Source: Sanguibacter gelidistatuariae
GTDB lineage: Bacteria > Actinomycetota > Actinomycetes > Actinomycetales > Cellulomonadaceae
Length of the DNA stretch: 64,000 bases
Direction of reading: 5' to 3'
NCBI RefSeq assembly: GCF_900096585.1
Contig: NZ_FMYH01000001.1
Location: forward strand, 310,001-374,000
The notes beneath the pieces are model-generated. The model was not told where the DNA came from. It searched no databases and saw nothing but the letters and a program-made list of their open reading frames with translations. Made by a program: the position numbers and the translations under genes. This document shows positions 35,801 to 45,618 of the stretch, in pieces (the stretch's first letter is position 1; the number at the start of each line of letters is the position of its first letter).

Positions 35801-35973
35801 ACGCCTTGCGCAGCCATATCCGGCGCATCCGACGTCGCAGAGGTGGAAGCCTCCGACGGCCCGGAGGAGGCATCCTGCGACGAGTTGGCGGCGCACGCAC
35901 CCACCCCGAGGACGAGCGCACCGGCAATCGAGAGGGGAATCCAGTTCTTCGCAAAACGGGTGGGGCGGTGCAT
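32848..35973 (-). CDS. Secreted M66-like (StcE/TagA type) metalloprotease lipoprotein with ricin-type lectin region
   Basis: 1041 residues from ATG 35973. The signal peptide ends in a lipobox VGAC (Cys27). A Pro/Ala/Thr-rich stalk with repeated TAAPEPTAAPKP-like units (about 130-185) leads to the protease region. The zinc site EFSHELGHSYGLGHYPG (His506, Glu507, His510, His516) is the M66 signature, almost identical to the StcE motif. StcE-type enzymes cleave heavily O-glycosylated, mucin-like proteins. Residues 885-1005 contain two QRW/QVW-type repeats of a ricin B-like carbohydrate-binding domain (EQRWVMDVRG, SQVWTWESDG). The frame is open further to 36273, but without a signal sequence. No secretion partner or inhibitor lies nearby. 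Confidence 0.8.
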   Translation of the reverse strand: MHRPTRFAKNWIPLSIAGALVLGVGACAANSSQDASSGPSEASTSATSDAPDMAAQGVLAANGSAADGTSPATAPGQAEPEGSDTGILPGGGSSHKVEDEEAVVNVKRNASNANATEQATVAAPVNSAPDSSTEPSVSPTAAPEATAAPKPAAAPEVTAAPEPTAAPKPKPTAAPSPAPAPILAAPATTTPSATYDLSTLPSLGFFDTTATGAARALRNDLSGALSGQVQFAQSHTIDASGNTAKKMPTLVTSREALLLFSPEKVANSVSVEVSINGVVINTIALADPTQIPRSDMVITGTREDVVYTRKAWTTTLPYDVMKSGLSLKFTTDTRETGVLAADKFEFAAPKELIISSIELGMLTAAPTSTDHYMLNEPEKAGSDYFQTVPVAKMIVAKYETVSLDKVIVSTADKAGKIYTDASADTGGVYAGDMRENVGKAQVSTGINQANFGTSSSPMDQKQPGTFNERIIHHSAGLYVNGVQKHGLSGGNGMATLYSSWGNEFSHELGHSYGLGHYPGVNNALTGDAKVINATQNSESGWGYIAYRDRMRSNLAGGSAFLPAGFDVNGDPFAQNYQGIYNYNRDSMAGGWVTSTLSKYTHYTGYSADIIQRGLKTVVPDLAYPSGYRDWDAANGKYVDAKVLNQAFSSPKPSKVGVPVFTLLGGYNPSNEANTLMYPAFRSNYGNVFTPAAGAVDTSTVSSTRQCWISVTFADAHVENTALLATDGVKQFNINIADADKPTDKPTDASINCRTGGVTTQLGNAITIATDLAPMAPAVVIGEEQGYKALRAVEIVELDASLQKLVGSAVPVLPTTAALQLSSWESDLTGLSASSLAVLERIRLQQAAADAVETFVATNKTALAAGDSAVKAGLVDVLTANGMTESDSVVLPKGAALTIDNGRCLTVDDISGTHSVVATATSKLCADGDEQRWVMDVRGAIHNVALPGLCLTAATPATLTKCSTATASQVWTWESDGHLKSATSSYLDLYKHLTPSTPGMYPRTTGANQIWKGLTTSSNPVLVTLSPATLALLRSLRLDVVA

Positions 35974-36045
35974 CGGCGTTGTCCTTGAGGCTCGGACGCC
36001 ACACACGCATAAGTGCAGGTGGGGCGGCATTTTGCACCACGATTG

Positions 36046-36057
36046 GCGCACGTGCGC
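36046..36057. promoter_or_regulatory. 12-bp perfect palindrome GCGCACGTGCGC in the divergent gap
   Basis: It lies 73 bases upstream of the M66-like start, in the 290-base gap shared with the divergent small secreted protein. It might be an operator for either gene; no other regulatory sequence was recognised in the gap apart from the CAGAAT hexamer. Confidence 0.35.
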
Positions 36058-36263
36058 AAGTATGGCGCGTGATGACCGAAGGCAACAAATCGACCCATCG
36101 GAGCGAGGTTGCGGCGGGGGCGACGTCGGCCTCCAGGACCGTTCGCGGGCTGGCTGGGCTGGCCGGGCTGGCCGCTCGCCCACAGATGAGGAGATCCCCG
36201 ACTCGCGGGTGAATCTTTGGTGGAATTCAGGTTCTTCACAGATTCTCGTTGCAGAATCGTTAC

Positions 36264-36728
36264 ATGACGTCAAAGACGACTCGACTAGCGACTGCGAGCC
36301 TCCTCGCCATCGCGCTCCCTCTTGCGACCGGCTCGGTCGCCTTCGCCGACACGGTCGAGCGCCAGGACACCCTCGTCCAGGTCCGCTCCCAGGCCGACGT
36401 CGTCTCCCGCGACATCACGTCCGCGGTCACCCACACCTCCGTCTTGCCTGCGGCCCTGCGCGCGCAGACGCGCAACGCGATCGCGTCCACGCAGGCGGCA
36501 ACCTCGACCGCAAAGCGGGCGCTGCGCGCCGTTGACGCGGCCGAACCGTTCTCGGCGTGGTCCACCGAGGACAGTCTCAACGACGCCCGCACGGCGCTCG
36601 ACGCCGCGTCGGCCGAGCTCCGCTACGTGACTGCCAGCGTGGCCGGCATCGACGCCGGGGTGTCCACGGCTCTCCTCGCCCTCCAGCACGACCTCGACGT
36701 CCTCCGCGGCACCACCGCCGACGCCTGA
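36264..36728 (+). CDS. Small secreted alpha-helical protein, unknown function
   Basis: 154 residues with a Sec signal peptide (about 1-29, ending SVAFADT). The mature part is Ala/Thr-rich and predicted helical (for example RALRAVDAAEPFSAW and LNDARTALDAASAELRYV). No domain is recognised. CAGAAT lies exactly six bases before ATG 36264, which decides this start over 36249. It is divergent from the M66-like protease and might be functionally linked, but nothing in the sequence proves it. Confidence 0.6.
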   Translation: MTSKTTRLATASLLAIALPLATGSVAFADTVERQDTLVQVRSQADVVSRDITSAVTHTSVLPAALRAQTRNAIASTQAATSTAKRALRAVDAAEPFSAWSTEDSLNDARTALDAASAELRYVTASVAGIDAGVSTALLALQHDLDVLRGTTADA

Positions 36729-36749
36729 ACCGGCCCCGTCCACAACACC

Positions 36750-36822
36750 CACTTCGCTGAGTGTGGCCGAACGGCTGCCTCGCCAGCGATACGTCCAGCC
36801 ATCTGACCGCACTCAGCGAGTG
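36750..36822. terminator. Imperfect 27-bp palindrome between convergent genes
   Basis: CACTTCGCTGAGTGTGG and its near-complement CCGCACTCAGCGAGTG pair, with further pairing to GGCTG. It closely resembles the hairpin at 55.2 kb (21 of 25 bases in one arm) and sits between the small secreted protein and the ABC-F gene. Confidence 0.65.
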
Positions 36823-36846
36823 CGCGGGGCGCACGGGTGAGGGCGG

Positions 36847-38565
<1,719 letters not shown>

Positions 38566-38782
38566 GAGAACTCCTTGCACACGGGTCCCGGGCCGGGCGC
38601 CGACGCAGGCCGAGCGGCAGGCCATCAGGGGATGGACGAACAGATTCGCGGGCGAGGGTCAGATCCACATGTGCACCAGTCTGGCGCAGGCACCGCGGCT
38701 CGCGCGAGATATTTTCGCCATCTTCACGCGGTCCACGCCCAGTATGGGTGATCACTCGGGGCCGTTCCGCCAGACTAGGAGG

Positions 38783-39283
38783 ATGACCCTCCTTCGCCGC
38801 CCCGACCGCCAGACCTCGCGACGCGCGCGCCTGGCCGCGAGCGCCGTCGTCGTGCTCGGAGCGCTGACACTGTCTGCATGCTCCAACCTGCCCGACGTGT
38901 CGATCTCGACCGAGCAGCTCAAGCAGCTCGCCTCCGACGCGAAGTCCCAGGTCCAGACGATCGCCGGAGACGCCAAGGCGCTCGGCACCCAGTTGAGCAC
39001 GCTGCCGGCGACCCTGCAGAGCAAGGCGACCGAGGCCGCCGCGGCAGCCAAGTCCGCAGCCGAGCAGGCCCAGACCGCCCTCGAGGACGCCCAGGAAAAG
39101 GGCGCGGATGCCAAGCAGAAGCTGGCCGACGCCCAGACCGCGCTCGACGACGCGTCGAAGAAGCTCAAAGACCTCACCTCCGCCGCCGGTGACACTGTGA
39201 CTCCTGAGGTGCAGTCGGCGATCGACGCCCTGACGACCCAGATCGACGCCCTCAAGGCATCCGTCGCCGAGGCGACATCCTGA
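38783..39283 (+). CDS. Lipoprotein with Ala-rich coiled coil
   Basis: 166 residues. A type II signal peptide with lipobox LSAC (Cys33) is followed by an almost entirely helical, Ala/Lys/Gln-rich region (LQSKATEAAAAAKSAAEQAQ, DAKQKLADAQTALDDASKKL) of the kind seen in apolipoprotein- or CHAD-like wall spacers. No catalytic motif. AGGAGG lies directly before ATG and CAGACT six bases before it, giving two kinds of evidence for this start. Divergent from ABC-F. A hairpin follows its stop. Confidence 0.7.
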   Translation: MTLLRRPDRQTSRRARLAASAVVVLGALTLSACSNLPDVSISTEQLKQLASDAKSQVQTIAGDAKALGTQLSTLPATLQSKATEAAAAAKSAAEQAQTALEDAQEKGADAKQKLADAQTALDDASKKLKDLTSAAGDTVTPEVQSAIDALTTQIDALKASVAEATS

Positions 39284-39306
39284 ACGTTGCGCACTGAGCG
39301 CAACGT
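39284..39306 (+). terminator. Nine-base-pair hairpin after the coiled-coil lipoprotein
   Basis: ACGTTGCGC and GCGCAACGT enclose an ACTGA loop immediately after the stop codon. Confidence 0.7.
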
Positions 39307-39377
39307 CACTCCTGATTGATCCGAAAGATCCGACACGCACCCGCGCCTGATCGGCCGGACAGACATAGTGTCAAAAG

Positions 39378-40163
39378 ATGAGTCGCACATACATCGTCAC
39401 TGGTTCAGCTTCCGGCATCGGCGCCGCCACCGCCGAGCTCCTCACCTCTCGCGGAGAGCGGGTCATCGGCATCGACCTGCGCGGCGCGGACATCGAGGCC
39501 GACCTCAGCACCCCCGCCGGCCGCGCCGACGCCGCCGCGAAGGCCATCGAGCTCTCCGGCGGGACGATCGACGCGGTCATCGCGTGCGCCGGCATCTCCG
39601 CCCCCATCCCCCTGACGGTCGCCGTCAACTACTTCGGAGTCACCGAGCTCCTCGAGGCTCTCGCGCCCACGCTCGCCAAGAGCGCCGCGCCGCGCGCCGT
39701 CGTCGTCTCCTCGATGGCCAGCCTGCAGGCCAACTCCCCCGAGCTGGTCGACGCGCTGCTCGCCGGCGACGAGCCGCTCGCGCTGCAGATCGGCCAGCGG
39801 CTCGCCGACGAGGGTCCGGGCACCGCATACCTCAACTACCCCTCGAGCAAGCGCGCGCTGAGCCGCTGGGTGCGCCGCGAGTGCATCACGGCGACCTGGG
39901 CGGGAGCCGGGATCCCGCTCAACGCCGTGGCGCCGGGAACGGTCATCTCCGCGATGACCACCCAGCTCCTGGCGACCCAGGAGGGTCGCGACATGGTCGA
40001 CGCCCACGTCCCCATGCCGCTCAACTACCACTCCGAGTCTGTTGTGCTCGCCAAGTTGCTCGCCTGGCTGACCAGCGAGGAGAACACGCACGTGACCGGC
40101 CAGACGATCTACGCCGACGGCGGCGCGGACGCCACGCTGCGCGGGGACGACATCTGGTCCTGA
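39378..40163 (+). CDS. Short-chain dehydrogenase/reductase (3-alpha-hydroxysteroid dehydrogenase-like)
   Basis: 261 residues. NAD(P)-binding motif VTGSASGIGAATAELL (TGxxxGIG, about 8-15), catalytic Ser in VVVSSMASL and the YxxxK motif YPSSKRAL (about 153-157). The short loop after strand 4 and the AGIPLNAVAPGTVISAMT segment fit the 3-alpha-hydroxysteroid dehydrogenase/carbonyl reductase group. The natural substrate cannot be assigned. TAGTGT lies exactly six bases before the ATG (leaderless). Confidence 0.85.
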   Translation: MSRTYIVTGSASGIGAATAELLTSRGERVIGIDLRGADIEADLSTPAGRADAAAKAIELSGGTIDAVIACAGISAPIPLTVAVNYFGVTELLEALAPTLAKSAAPRAVVVSSMASLQANSPELVDALLAGDEPLALQIGQRLADEGPGTAYLNYPSSKRALSRWVRRECITATWAGAGIPLNAVAPGTVISAMTTQLLATQEGRDMVDAHVPMPLNYHSESVVLAKLLAWLTSEENTHVTGQTIYADGGADATLRGDDIWS

Positions 40164-40179
40164 CCTCAAGGACAGGGGC

Positions 40180-40219
40180 ACGACGGCGGCACGTGCCTGG
40201 CGGCGCGTGCCGCCGTCGT
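40180..40219. terminator. Bidirectional 14-bp hairpin between SDR and ybaK
   Basis: ACGACGGCGGCACG (40180-40193) and CGTGCCGCCGTCGT (40206-40219) pair perfectly. The right arm abuts the stop codon of the convergent ybaK. Confidence 0.75.
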
Positions 40220-40687
40220 TCAGCCCGCGACCTCCGTGACGTCCGCGACCTGCGCGCCCGTCACCCGGACGAGCTCCGTGCCATCGACCGTGGCACCCAC
40301 CCCGTGCGCGCCGGCGCCGATCGACACCGGACGGCCGAGGACGCGCTCGTCGGCAATCACCGGCCATGGCCGCAGCGCCCCGAAGGGCGTGATGGTCCCC
40401 CGCTCGTAGCCGGTGACCTGCTGGGCGATCGCGGCGTCGGGCATGGACAGGCGCTGGACGCCGAGGAGAGCGCGCAGCTTGGGCCAGGAGATCGTCCGGT
40501 CACCGGGGACGAGCACCAGGAGATAGTCGTCCTCGCCGCGGCGCACGACGAGGGTCTTGACGATGCCCGCGGGGTCGACGCCGAGTGCGGCCGCGGCCTC
40601 GGCAAGGGAGGAGACTCGCCCGTGACGGTGGATCGTGTACTCGATCCCGGCGGCGTCCAAGGCCCCGGTGGCGCGCAATTCGCTCAT
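40220..40687 (-). CDS. ybaK-like: YbaK/EbsC-family aminoacyl-tRNA deacylase
   Basis: 155 residues, one YbaK domain. These free-standing proteins hydrolyse mischarged tRNAs such as Cys-tRNA(Pro). Landmarks are AAGIEYTIHRH, GIVKTLVVRRGEDDYLLVLVPGDRTI (with the conserved Lys), GYERGTITPFG and VLGRPVSIGAG. ATG 40687 is preferred to the TTG three bases earlier, because TAGGCT lies exactly six bases upstream of the ATG. Divergent from a tiny membrane protein. Confidence 0.9.
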   Translation of the reverse strand: MSELRATGALDAAGIEYTIHRHGRVSSLAEAAAALGVDPAGIVKTLVVRRGEDDYLLVLVPGDRTISWPKLRALLGVQRLSMPDAAIAQQVTGYERGTITPFGALRPWPVIADERVLGRPVSIGAGAHGVGATVDGTELVRVTGAQVADVTEVAG

Positions 40688-40773
40688 CAACCCAGCCTAG
40701 CCATGCTGCGCCAGCCCTGGTTGTCGGCAGCGCTGATACCGTTGGTACAGACTTTGATACTGGAGGAACACCT

Positions 40774-40938
40774 ATGCGTCCCGTCTTTGCCTTCGTGATG
40801 ATCGCGCTGTTCGCGCTCGGCCTGTACATCATGGCCATCGCCTTTGACCACCCGGGCTCCGCGGCCTACATCTTCAGCGGCGGTCTGTTCGTCTCGATCC
40901 TCGCCTTCGCGATCCCGATGCAGTTCACGAAGGACTAG
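40774..40938 (+). CDS. 54-residue membrane protein
   Basis: Two hydrophobic segments (VFAFVMIALFALGLYIMAIAF and AAYIFSGGLFVSILAFAIPM) joined by a short DHPG loop, ending QFTKD. GGAGG lies eight bases before the ATG. No domain is known to me; similar small two-helix proteins occur in Micrococcales. It is transcribed toward hrpA, with a 64-base gap. Confidence 0.6.
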   Translation: MRPVFAFVMIALFALGLYIMAIAFDHPGSAAYIFSGGLFVSILAFAIPMQFTKD

Positions 40939-41002
40939 GTCCTTCGTTCCTCCACCCGGCCAACCGCGAAATAACTTGCGGCGGCTGGGAGAATAGTGGC
41001 TT

Positions 41003-44000
41003 GTGAGCACGGCACCGCAGAACCCCGAACCCGGCAGCACCCCCGCGGGACCCGAGGGTTCGGCGACCCCTGAACGATCGGCACGGTCCTCGGGCCGTCG
41101 GCGCGGCGGCCGTGGCGGGCGCACCGGCGAACGAACCGGCGATAGGTCCGGCGATACAGGAACCAGCCGCAAGAAGTCAGACCGCAGCAGGCCCGACCGC
41201 GCCCAGCCCAACCGCGCCCGCCTCGAGCGGGCCGCCGCGGCGCGCGCGGCCGTCGTCGTGCCGCCCATCACGTACCCCGAGCAGCTGCCGGTCTCGGCCC
41301 GCCGCGAGGACATCGCCGCGGCGATCCGTGACCACCAGGTGGTCATCGTCGCCGGTGAGACCGGCTCGGGCAAGACGACGCAGATCCCCAAGATCCTGCT
41401 CGACCTGGGCCGCGGGCGCGCCGGGCAGATCGGCCACACGCAGCCGCGACGGATCGCGGCACGCACGGTCGCCGAGCGCATCGCCGAGGAGGTCGGCACC
41501 CCCCTCGGGGAGATCGTCGGCTACCAGGTCCGCTTCACCGACACGTCCTCGGCGAACACCCTCGTCAAGGTCATGACGGACGGCATCCTGCTCGCCCAGA
41601 TCCAGCGCGATCCCCAGCTGCTCGCCTACGACACGCTCATCATCGACGAGGCGCACGAGCGCAGCCTGAACATCGACTTCATCCTCGGATACCTCACCCG
41701 GCTGCTGCCCCAGCGCCCGGACCTCAAGGTGATCATCACCTCCGCGACGATCGACTCCGCGCGCTTCGCCCGGCACTTCGCCCCGGGTGGCCCCGTCGCC
41801 GATCCCGGTGAGGGCCGGCCGACAGACGACCGTCCGCTCGCCCCCGTCATTGAGGTCTCCGGGCGCACCTTCCCCGTCGACATCCGCTACCGCCCCCTGA
41901 CCCCCGAGGACGCCTCGGCGAAGAAGGGCGGCGAGCGGGACCTGATGACCGGGATCTGCGACGCGGTCGACGAGCTGTGCGCCGTCGGGCACGGGGACAT
42001 CCTCGTATTCCTCTCCGGCGAGCGCGAGATCCTCGACGCCGCCGACGCCCTGTCCGGGCACTTCGGCGCCCGGACCACGGACGCCCGCCGCCCCGACCAC
42101 ATCGAGATCATGCCGCTGTACGCGCGGCTCTCGGCCGCCGAGCAGCACCGCGTGTTCCAGTCCCACCCGGGCCGGCGGGTCGTGCTGGCGACCAACGTCG
42201 CCGAGACGTCGCTGACGGTGCCCGGCATCCGCTACGTCGTCGACCCCGGAACGGCTCGCATCTCGCGCTATTCCAAGGCGACCAAGGTGCAGCGCCTGCC
42301 GATCGAGCCGATCGCCCAGGCGAGCGCAAACCAGCGCTCCGGGCGCTGCGGGCGCGTGGCCGACGGCGTCGCGATCCGCCTGTACTCCGGGGACGACTTC
42401 CTGTCCCGGCCCGAGTTCACCGAGCCGGAGATCCTGCGCACGTCCCTCGCCTCGGTCCTGCTGCAGATGATCTCGGTCGGGGTGGTGAGCTCACCCGGCG
42501 ACATGGGCCGCTTCCCCTTCGTCGAGGCGCCCGACACCCGCGCCATCCGCGACGGCGTGCAGCTGCTCACCGAGCTCGGGGCACTGGAGTCCACGAAGAC
42601 CCCGGCCGGGGCCGACGCCGACGGCGGCACCCGGCTAACCGAGACCGGCCGCGCGCTGGCCCAGCTGCCCATGGACCCGCGCCTGGCCCGGATGATCGTC
42701 GAGGGTGGCAAGCGTCACGCCGCCCGCGAGGTGATGATCATCGCCGCGGCCCTGTCCATCCAGGACCCGCGCGAGCGGCCCACCGAGTTCCGCGCGCAGG
42801 CCGACCAGCAGCACGCGCGCTTCACCGACCCGACGTCGGACTTCCTCAGCTACCTCAACCTCTGGGAGTACGCCCGCGCCCAGCAGCGGGACCTGTCCTC
42901 TTCGGCGTTCCGGCGGCTGTGCCGGTCGGAGTACCTGAACTTCCTGCGGATCCGGGAGTGGCAGGACGTCGTCGGGCAGCTGCGCGAGATGGCCAAGCCG
43001 CTCGGCATCGTCATGAACGCGCCCGCCCCGCGGGTGGCGGGCGACTCCGGGAGCACGGACGGGACCGGCAACACGGTGGGCGCCGCGGCCGGCGCCTCCG
43101 GCAAGGAGGACCTCGACCTGCGCCAGACGTGGGACGGGGACACGATCCACCGGTCCCTGCTCGCCGGGCTGCTGTCCCAGATCGGCATGCAGGAGGCCAC
43201 TGAGGTCAAGGCGTCGGCGGTCAAGGGACGCGAGAGCGTGGCCGACCGCCGGGCGAAGAAGTTCGCCCGCAACGAGTACCTCGGAGCCCGCGGCGCACGC
43301 TTCGCGATCTTCCCCGGCTCGGGCCTGGCCAAGAAGCCGCCGGTCTGGATCATGGCCGGCGAGCTTGTGGAGACGAGCCGGCTGTGGGGCCGCGACGTCG
43401 CCAAGATCCAGCCGGAGTGGGCCGAGGAGCTCGCCGAGCACCTGGTCAAGCGCACGTACTCCGAGCCGCACTGGTCCACCAAGCAGGGCGCCGCCCAGGC
43501 GATCGAGAAGGTGCTGCTCTACGGTGTCCCGATCGTGGCCGACCGCAAGGTCCTCTACTCCAAGGTCAACCCCGAAGAGGCCCGCGAGCTGTTCATCCGG
43601 CACGCCCTCGTCCAGGGCGAGTGGACCACGCACCACCACTTCTTCGCCGAGAACCGGCGCCTCCTCGCGGAGGCCGCCGAGCTCGAGGCTCGCTCGCGCC
43701 AGCGCGGCCTCGTGGTCGACGACGACGCGCTCTACGCCTTCTACGACGAGCGGGTGCCCGACTCGGTCGTCTCCGCCAGCCACTTCGACCAGTGGTGGAA
43801 GACCGCCCGCCGCTCCGAGCCCGAGCTGCTCACCTTCACCGCCGAGCTGCTCGTGCCCGAGGGCGCAGACGCGATCTCGGCCGACGACTTCCCCCAGGAG
43901 TGGGTCCAGGGCGACCTCACGCTCCCGCTCACCTACCAGTTCCAGCCGGGCACCGACGCGGACGGCGTGACTGTCCATGTGCCCATCTCGGTCCTCAACC

Positions 44001-45550
44001 GCCTCGTGCCGGACGGCTTCGACTGGATGGTCCCCGGTCTGCTCGAGGAGCTGACCACCGCGACCATCCGGTCCCTGCCCAAGCCGGTGCGGGTCCAGCT
44101 CGTGCCGGCCCCGGACGTCGCCCGCGGCGTGATCGCCTGGCTCCACGAGAACTGCCCGAGCTGGTCAGACGTGACCCGCGCCGGCGACATGGCCGAGTCC
44201 TTCGAGTCCGCCTTCACCCGGGCGGTCCGGGCGCTGCGCGGCGTGGACATCCCCGCCGACGCGTGGGACCGCGAGAAGCTGCCCGCCCACCTGCGGATGA
44301 CGTTCCGGGTCTTCGAGGAGCGTGGGGGCCGGTCCGGTTCCGGGCCGGGCGGGGAGGTTGTGCTCGACGAGTCCAAGGACCTCGTGGCGCTCCAGCGCCG
44401 GCTCGCCGCCCAGTCCCAGGCCGCCGTGCGGTCGGCGGTCAAGAGTGCCGTCGGCACCGCGCTGCGCGAAGCCCAGGCAGCTGCCGCCAGCGCTGCTGCC
44501 TCGGCCGCCGCGCCGGGCGGCGAGGTCGTCGATTCTGCTCGAGTTCGTCCATCTGGACAGACGAACTCGAGCACGACAGACGAGCTCGACGGTGGTCCGG
44601 GCGGACCGCTGGCCTCGGGCGGGCCTGCCGCGACGGGGGTCACCCTCGCCGAGACCGGCCCGCTGACCACCTGGCCCACCCCGCCCGCCACCCTGCCCGA
44701 CGGCGTGCTGCCCTCCCAGGTCGACTCACCCGGGCCGGGCGGGATGGTCGTGCGCGGCTACCCGGCGCTCGTGGAGGAGCGGACCGGCGCGCAGATCGCC
44801 GTGGCGCTGCGGATCCTCGCCGACGCCGCGCGCCAGGGGCCCGAGCACACCCGAGGGGTGCGCCGGCTGCTGCTGACCGAGACGGCCATGCAGGCCTCGC
44901 GGGTGACCTCGCGGTGGAGCGGCACCCAGTCGTTGACGCTCGCGGCCAGCCCGTACAAGAACACCGCGGCGCTCGTCGCCGATCTCCAGCTCGCGGCCGT
45001 CACGAGCCTCACCCCGGAGGCCGGAGCGATCCGGGACCTGGCCGCGTACACGGCGGCCCGGACGGCGGTGAAGGCGCGGCTCGAGGACGAGGTGCACAAC
45101 GTCGTCGGGCACGTGGTCGCGGCGCTCACCGCGGCGCGCACCCTCGACGGTGAGATCCGGTCGGCGAACTCGCTCGCACTGCTCAACACCCTGGCCGACA
45201 TCCGCGACCACGTGGGCGGGCTCGTCTACGACGGGTTCATCTCGGCGACCCCGGCCGCTCAGCTGCCGCACCTCGTGCGGTACCTGCGCGCGGCGTCGTA
45301 CCGGCTGGAGAAGGCCGCGGGCAGCCCGAACCGCGACGCCGAGCTGGCCTGGCGGGTGCACGACGTCGAAGAGGTCTACGACAAGGCCCGCGCGGCCTAT
45401 GCGGCGGGCCGCGTCGACCCGGCCCGGGCGGCCGCCCTCGACGAGGCTCGGTGGATGATCGAGGAGCTCCGGGTGAGTCTCTTCGCCCAGCAGCTCGGCA
45501 CGAACGGCCCAGTCAGCGAGAAGCGGATCCGCAAGCTGCTCGAGGGCTGA
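41003..45550 (+). CDS. hrpA: HrpA-like DEAH-box ATP-dependent RNA helicase
   Basis: 1515 residues, longer than the usual bacterial HrpA of about 1300. An Arg/Gly/Ser-rich tail (1-85) precedes the helicase: Walker A GETGSGKTT (118-126), DEAH (215-218), SATID, then VLATNVAETSLTVPGI and SANQRSGRCGRV in the second RecA domain. Helical and OB-fold-like domains and the DUF3418 C-terminal region follow (about 560-1515). HrpA works on RNA unwinding, including mRNA processing and stalled ribosomes. The extra length lies in the N-tail and a low-complexity linker (about 1140-1230) that contains an in-frame palindrome. No Shine-Dalgarno precedes GTG 41003, so the start is less certain than the rest. Confidence 0.93.
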   Translation: MSTAPQNPEPGSTPAGPEGSATPERSARSSGRRRGGRGGRTGERTGDRSGDTGTSRKKSDRSRPDRAQPNRARLERAAAARAAVVVPPITYPEQLPVSARREDIAAAIRDHQVVIVAGETGSGKTTQIPKILLDLGRGRAGQIGHTQPRRIAARTVAERIAEEVGTPLGEIVGYQVRFTDTSSANTLVKVMTDGILLAQIQRDPQLLAYDTLIIDEAHERSLNIDFILGYLTRLLPQRPDLKVIITSATIDSARFARHFAPGGPVADPGEGRPTDDRPLAPVIEVSGRTFPVDIRYRPLTPEDASAKKGGERDLMTGICDAVDELCAVGHGDILVFLSGEREILDAADALSGHFGARTTDARRPDHIEIMPLYARLSAAEQHRVFQSHPGRRVVLATNVAETSLTVPGIRYVVDPGTARISRYSKATKVQRLPIEPIAQASANQRSGRCGRVADGVAIRLYSGDDFLSRPEFTEPEILRTSLASVLLQMISVGVVSSPGDMGRFPFVEAPDTRAIRDGVQLLTELGALESTKTPAGADADGGTRLTETGRALAQLPMDPRLARMIVEGGKRHAAREVMIIAAALSIQDPRERPTEFRAQADQQHARFTDPTSDFLSYLNLWEYARAQQRDLSSSAFRRLCRSEYLNFLRIREWQDVVGQLREMAKPLGIVMNAPAPRVAGDSGSTDGTGNTVGAAAGASGKEDLDLRQTWDGDTIHRSLLAGLLSQIGMQEATEVKASAVKGRESVADRRAKKFARNEYLGARGARFAIFPGSGLAKKPPVWIMAGELVETSRLWGRDVAKIQPEWAEELAEHLVKRTYSEPHWSTKQGAAQAIEKVLLYGVPIVADRKVLYSKVNPEEARELFIRHALVQGEWTTHHHFFAENRRLLAEAAELEARSRQRGLVVDDDALYAFYDERVPDSVVSASHFDQWWKTARRSEPELLTFTAELLVPEGADAISADDFPQEWVQGDLTLPLTYQFQPGTDADGVTVHVPISVLNRLVPDGFDWMVPGLLEELTTATIRSLPKPVRVQLVPAPDVARGVIAWLHENCPSWSDVTRAGDMAESFESAFTRAVRALRGVDIPADAWDREKLPAHLRMTFRVFEERGGRSGSGPGGEVVLDESKDLVALQRRLAAQSQAAVRSAVKSAVGTALREAQAAAASAAASAAAPGGEVVDSARVRPSGQTNSSTTDELDGGPGGPLASGGPAATGVTLAETGPLTTWPTPPATLPDGVLPSQVDSPGPGGMVVRGYPALVEERTGAQIAVALRILADAARQGPEHTRGVRRLLLTETAMQASRVTSRWSGTQSLTLAASPYKNTAALVADLQLAAVTSLTPEAGAIRDLAAYTAARTAVKARLEDEVHNVVGHVVAALTAARTLDGEIRSANSLALLNTLADIRDHVGGLVYDGFISATPAAQLPHLVRYLRAASYRLEKAAGSPNRDAELAWRVHDVEEVYDKARAAYAAGRVDPARAAALDEARWMIEELRVSLFAQQLGTNGPVSEKRIRKLLEG
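44536..44573. repeat. Palindrome inside the hrpA coding sequence
   Basis: TGCTCGAGTTCGTC (44536-44549) and its exact complement (44560-44573) flank a ten-base loop, in frame, encoding residues about 1177-1195 in a low-complexity linker. The flanking bases also pair partly. It looks like the intergenic hairpins of this window. Confidence 0.75.
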
Positions 45551-45574
45551 GGAGGGCGGAGGGGCGGCCTTTTG

Positions 45575-45612
45575 TGCAATCGGTTGCTGTCCGCGTCAGA
45601 CTGGCCTATGTT
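45575..45612 (+). promoter_or_regulatory. Promoter and LacI-type operator of the LacI gene
   Basis: TTGCTG (45584-45589), a 17-base spacer and TATGTT (45607-45612) form a -35/-10 pair, and ATG follows six bases after the -10. The operator-like palindrome TGCAATCGGTTGCT (45575-45588) overlaps the -35, which suggests autorepression. Confidence 0.7.
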
Positions 45613-45618
45613 CTGTCC

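Noticed and set aside
38566-38700. Tiny open frame (GTG CAC ATG TGG ATC stop) upstream of the ABC-F gene as a leader peptide
   Set aside because: Only five codons, no Shine-Dalgarno sequence, and no paired attenuator hairpins around it.
40690-40690. TTG three bases before the chosen ybaK start
   Set aside because: The ATG at 40687 lies exactly six bases after TAGGCT, whereas TTG would break the spacing seen for other genes.
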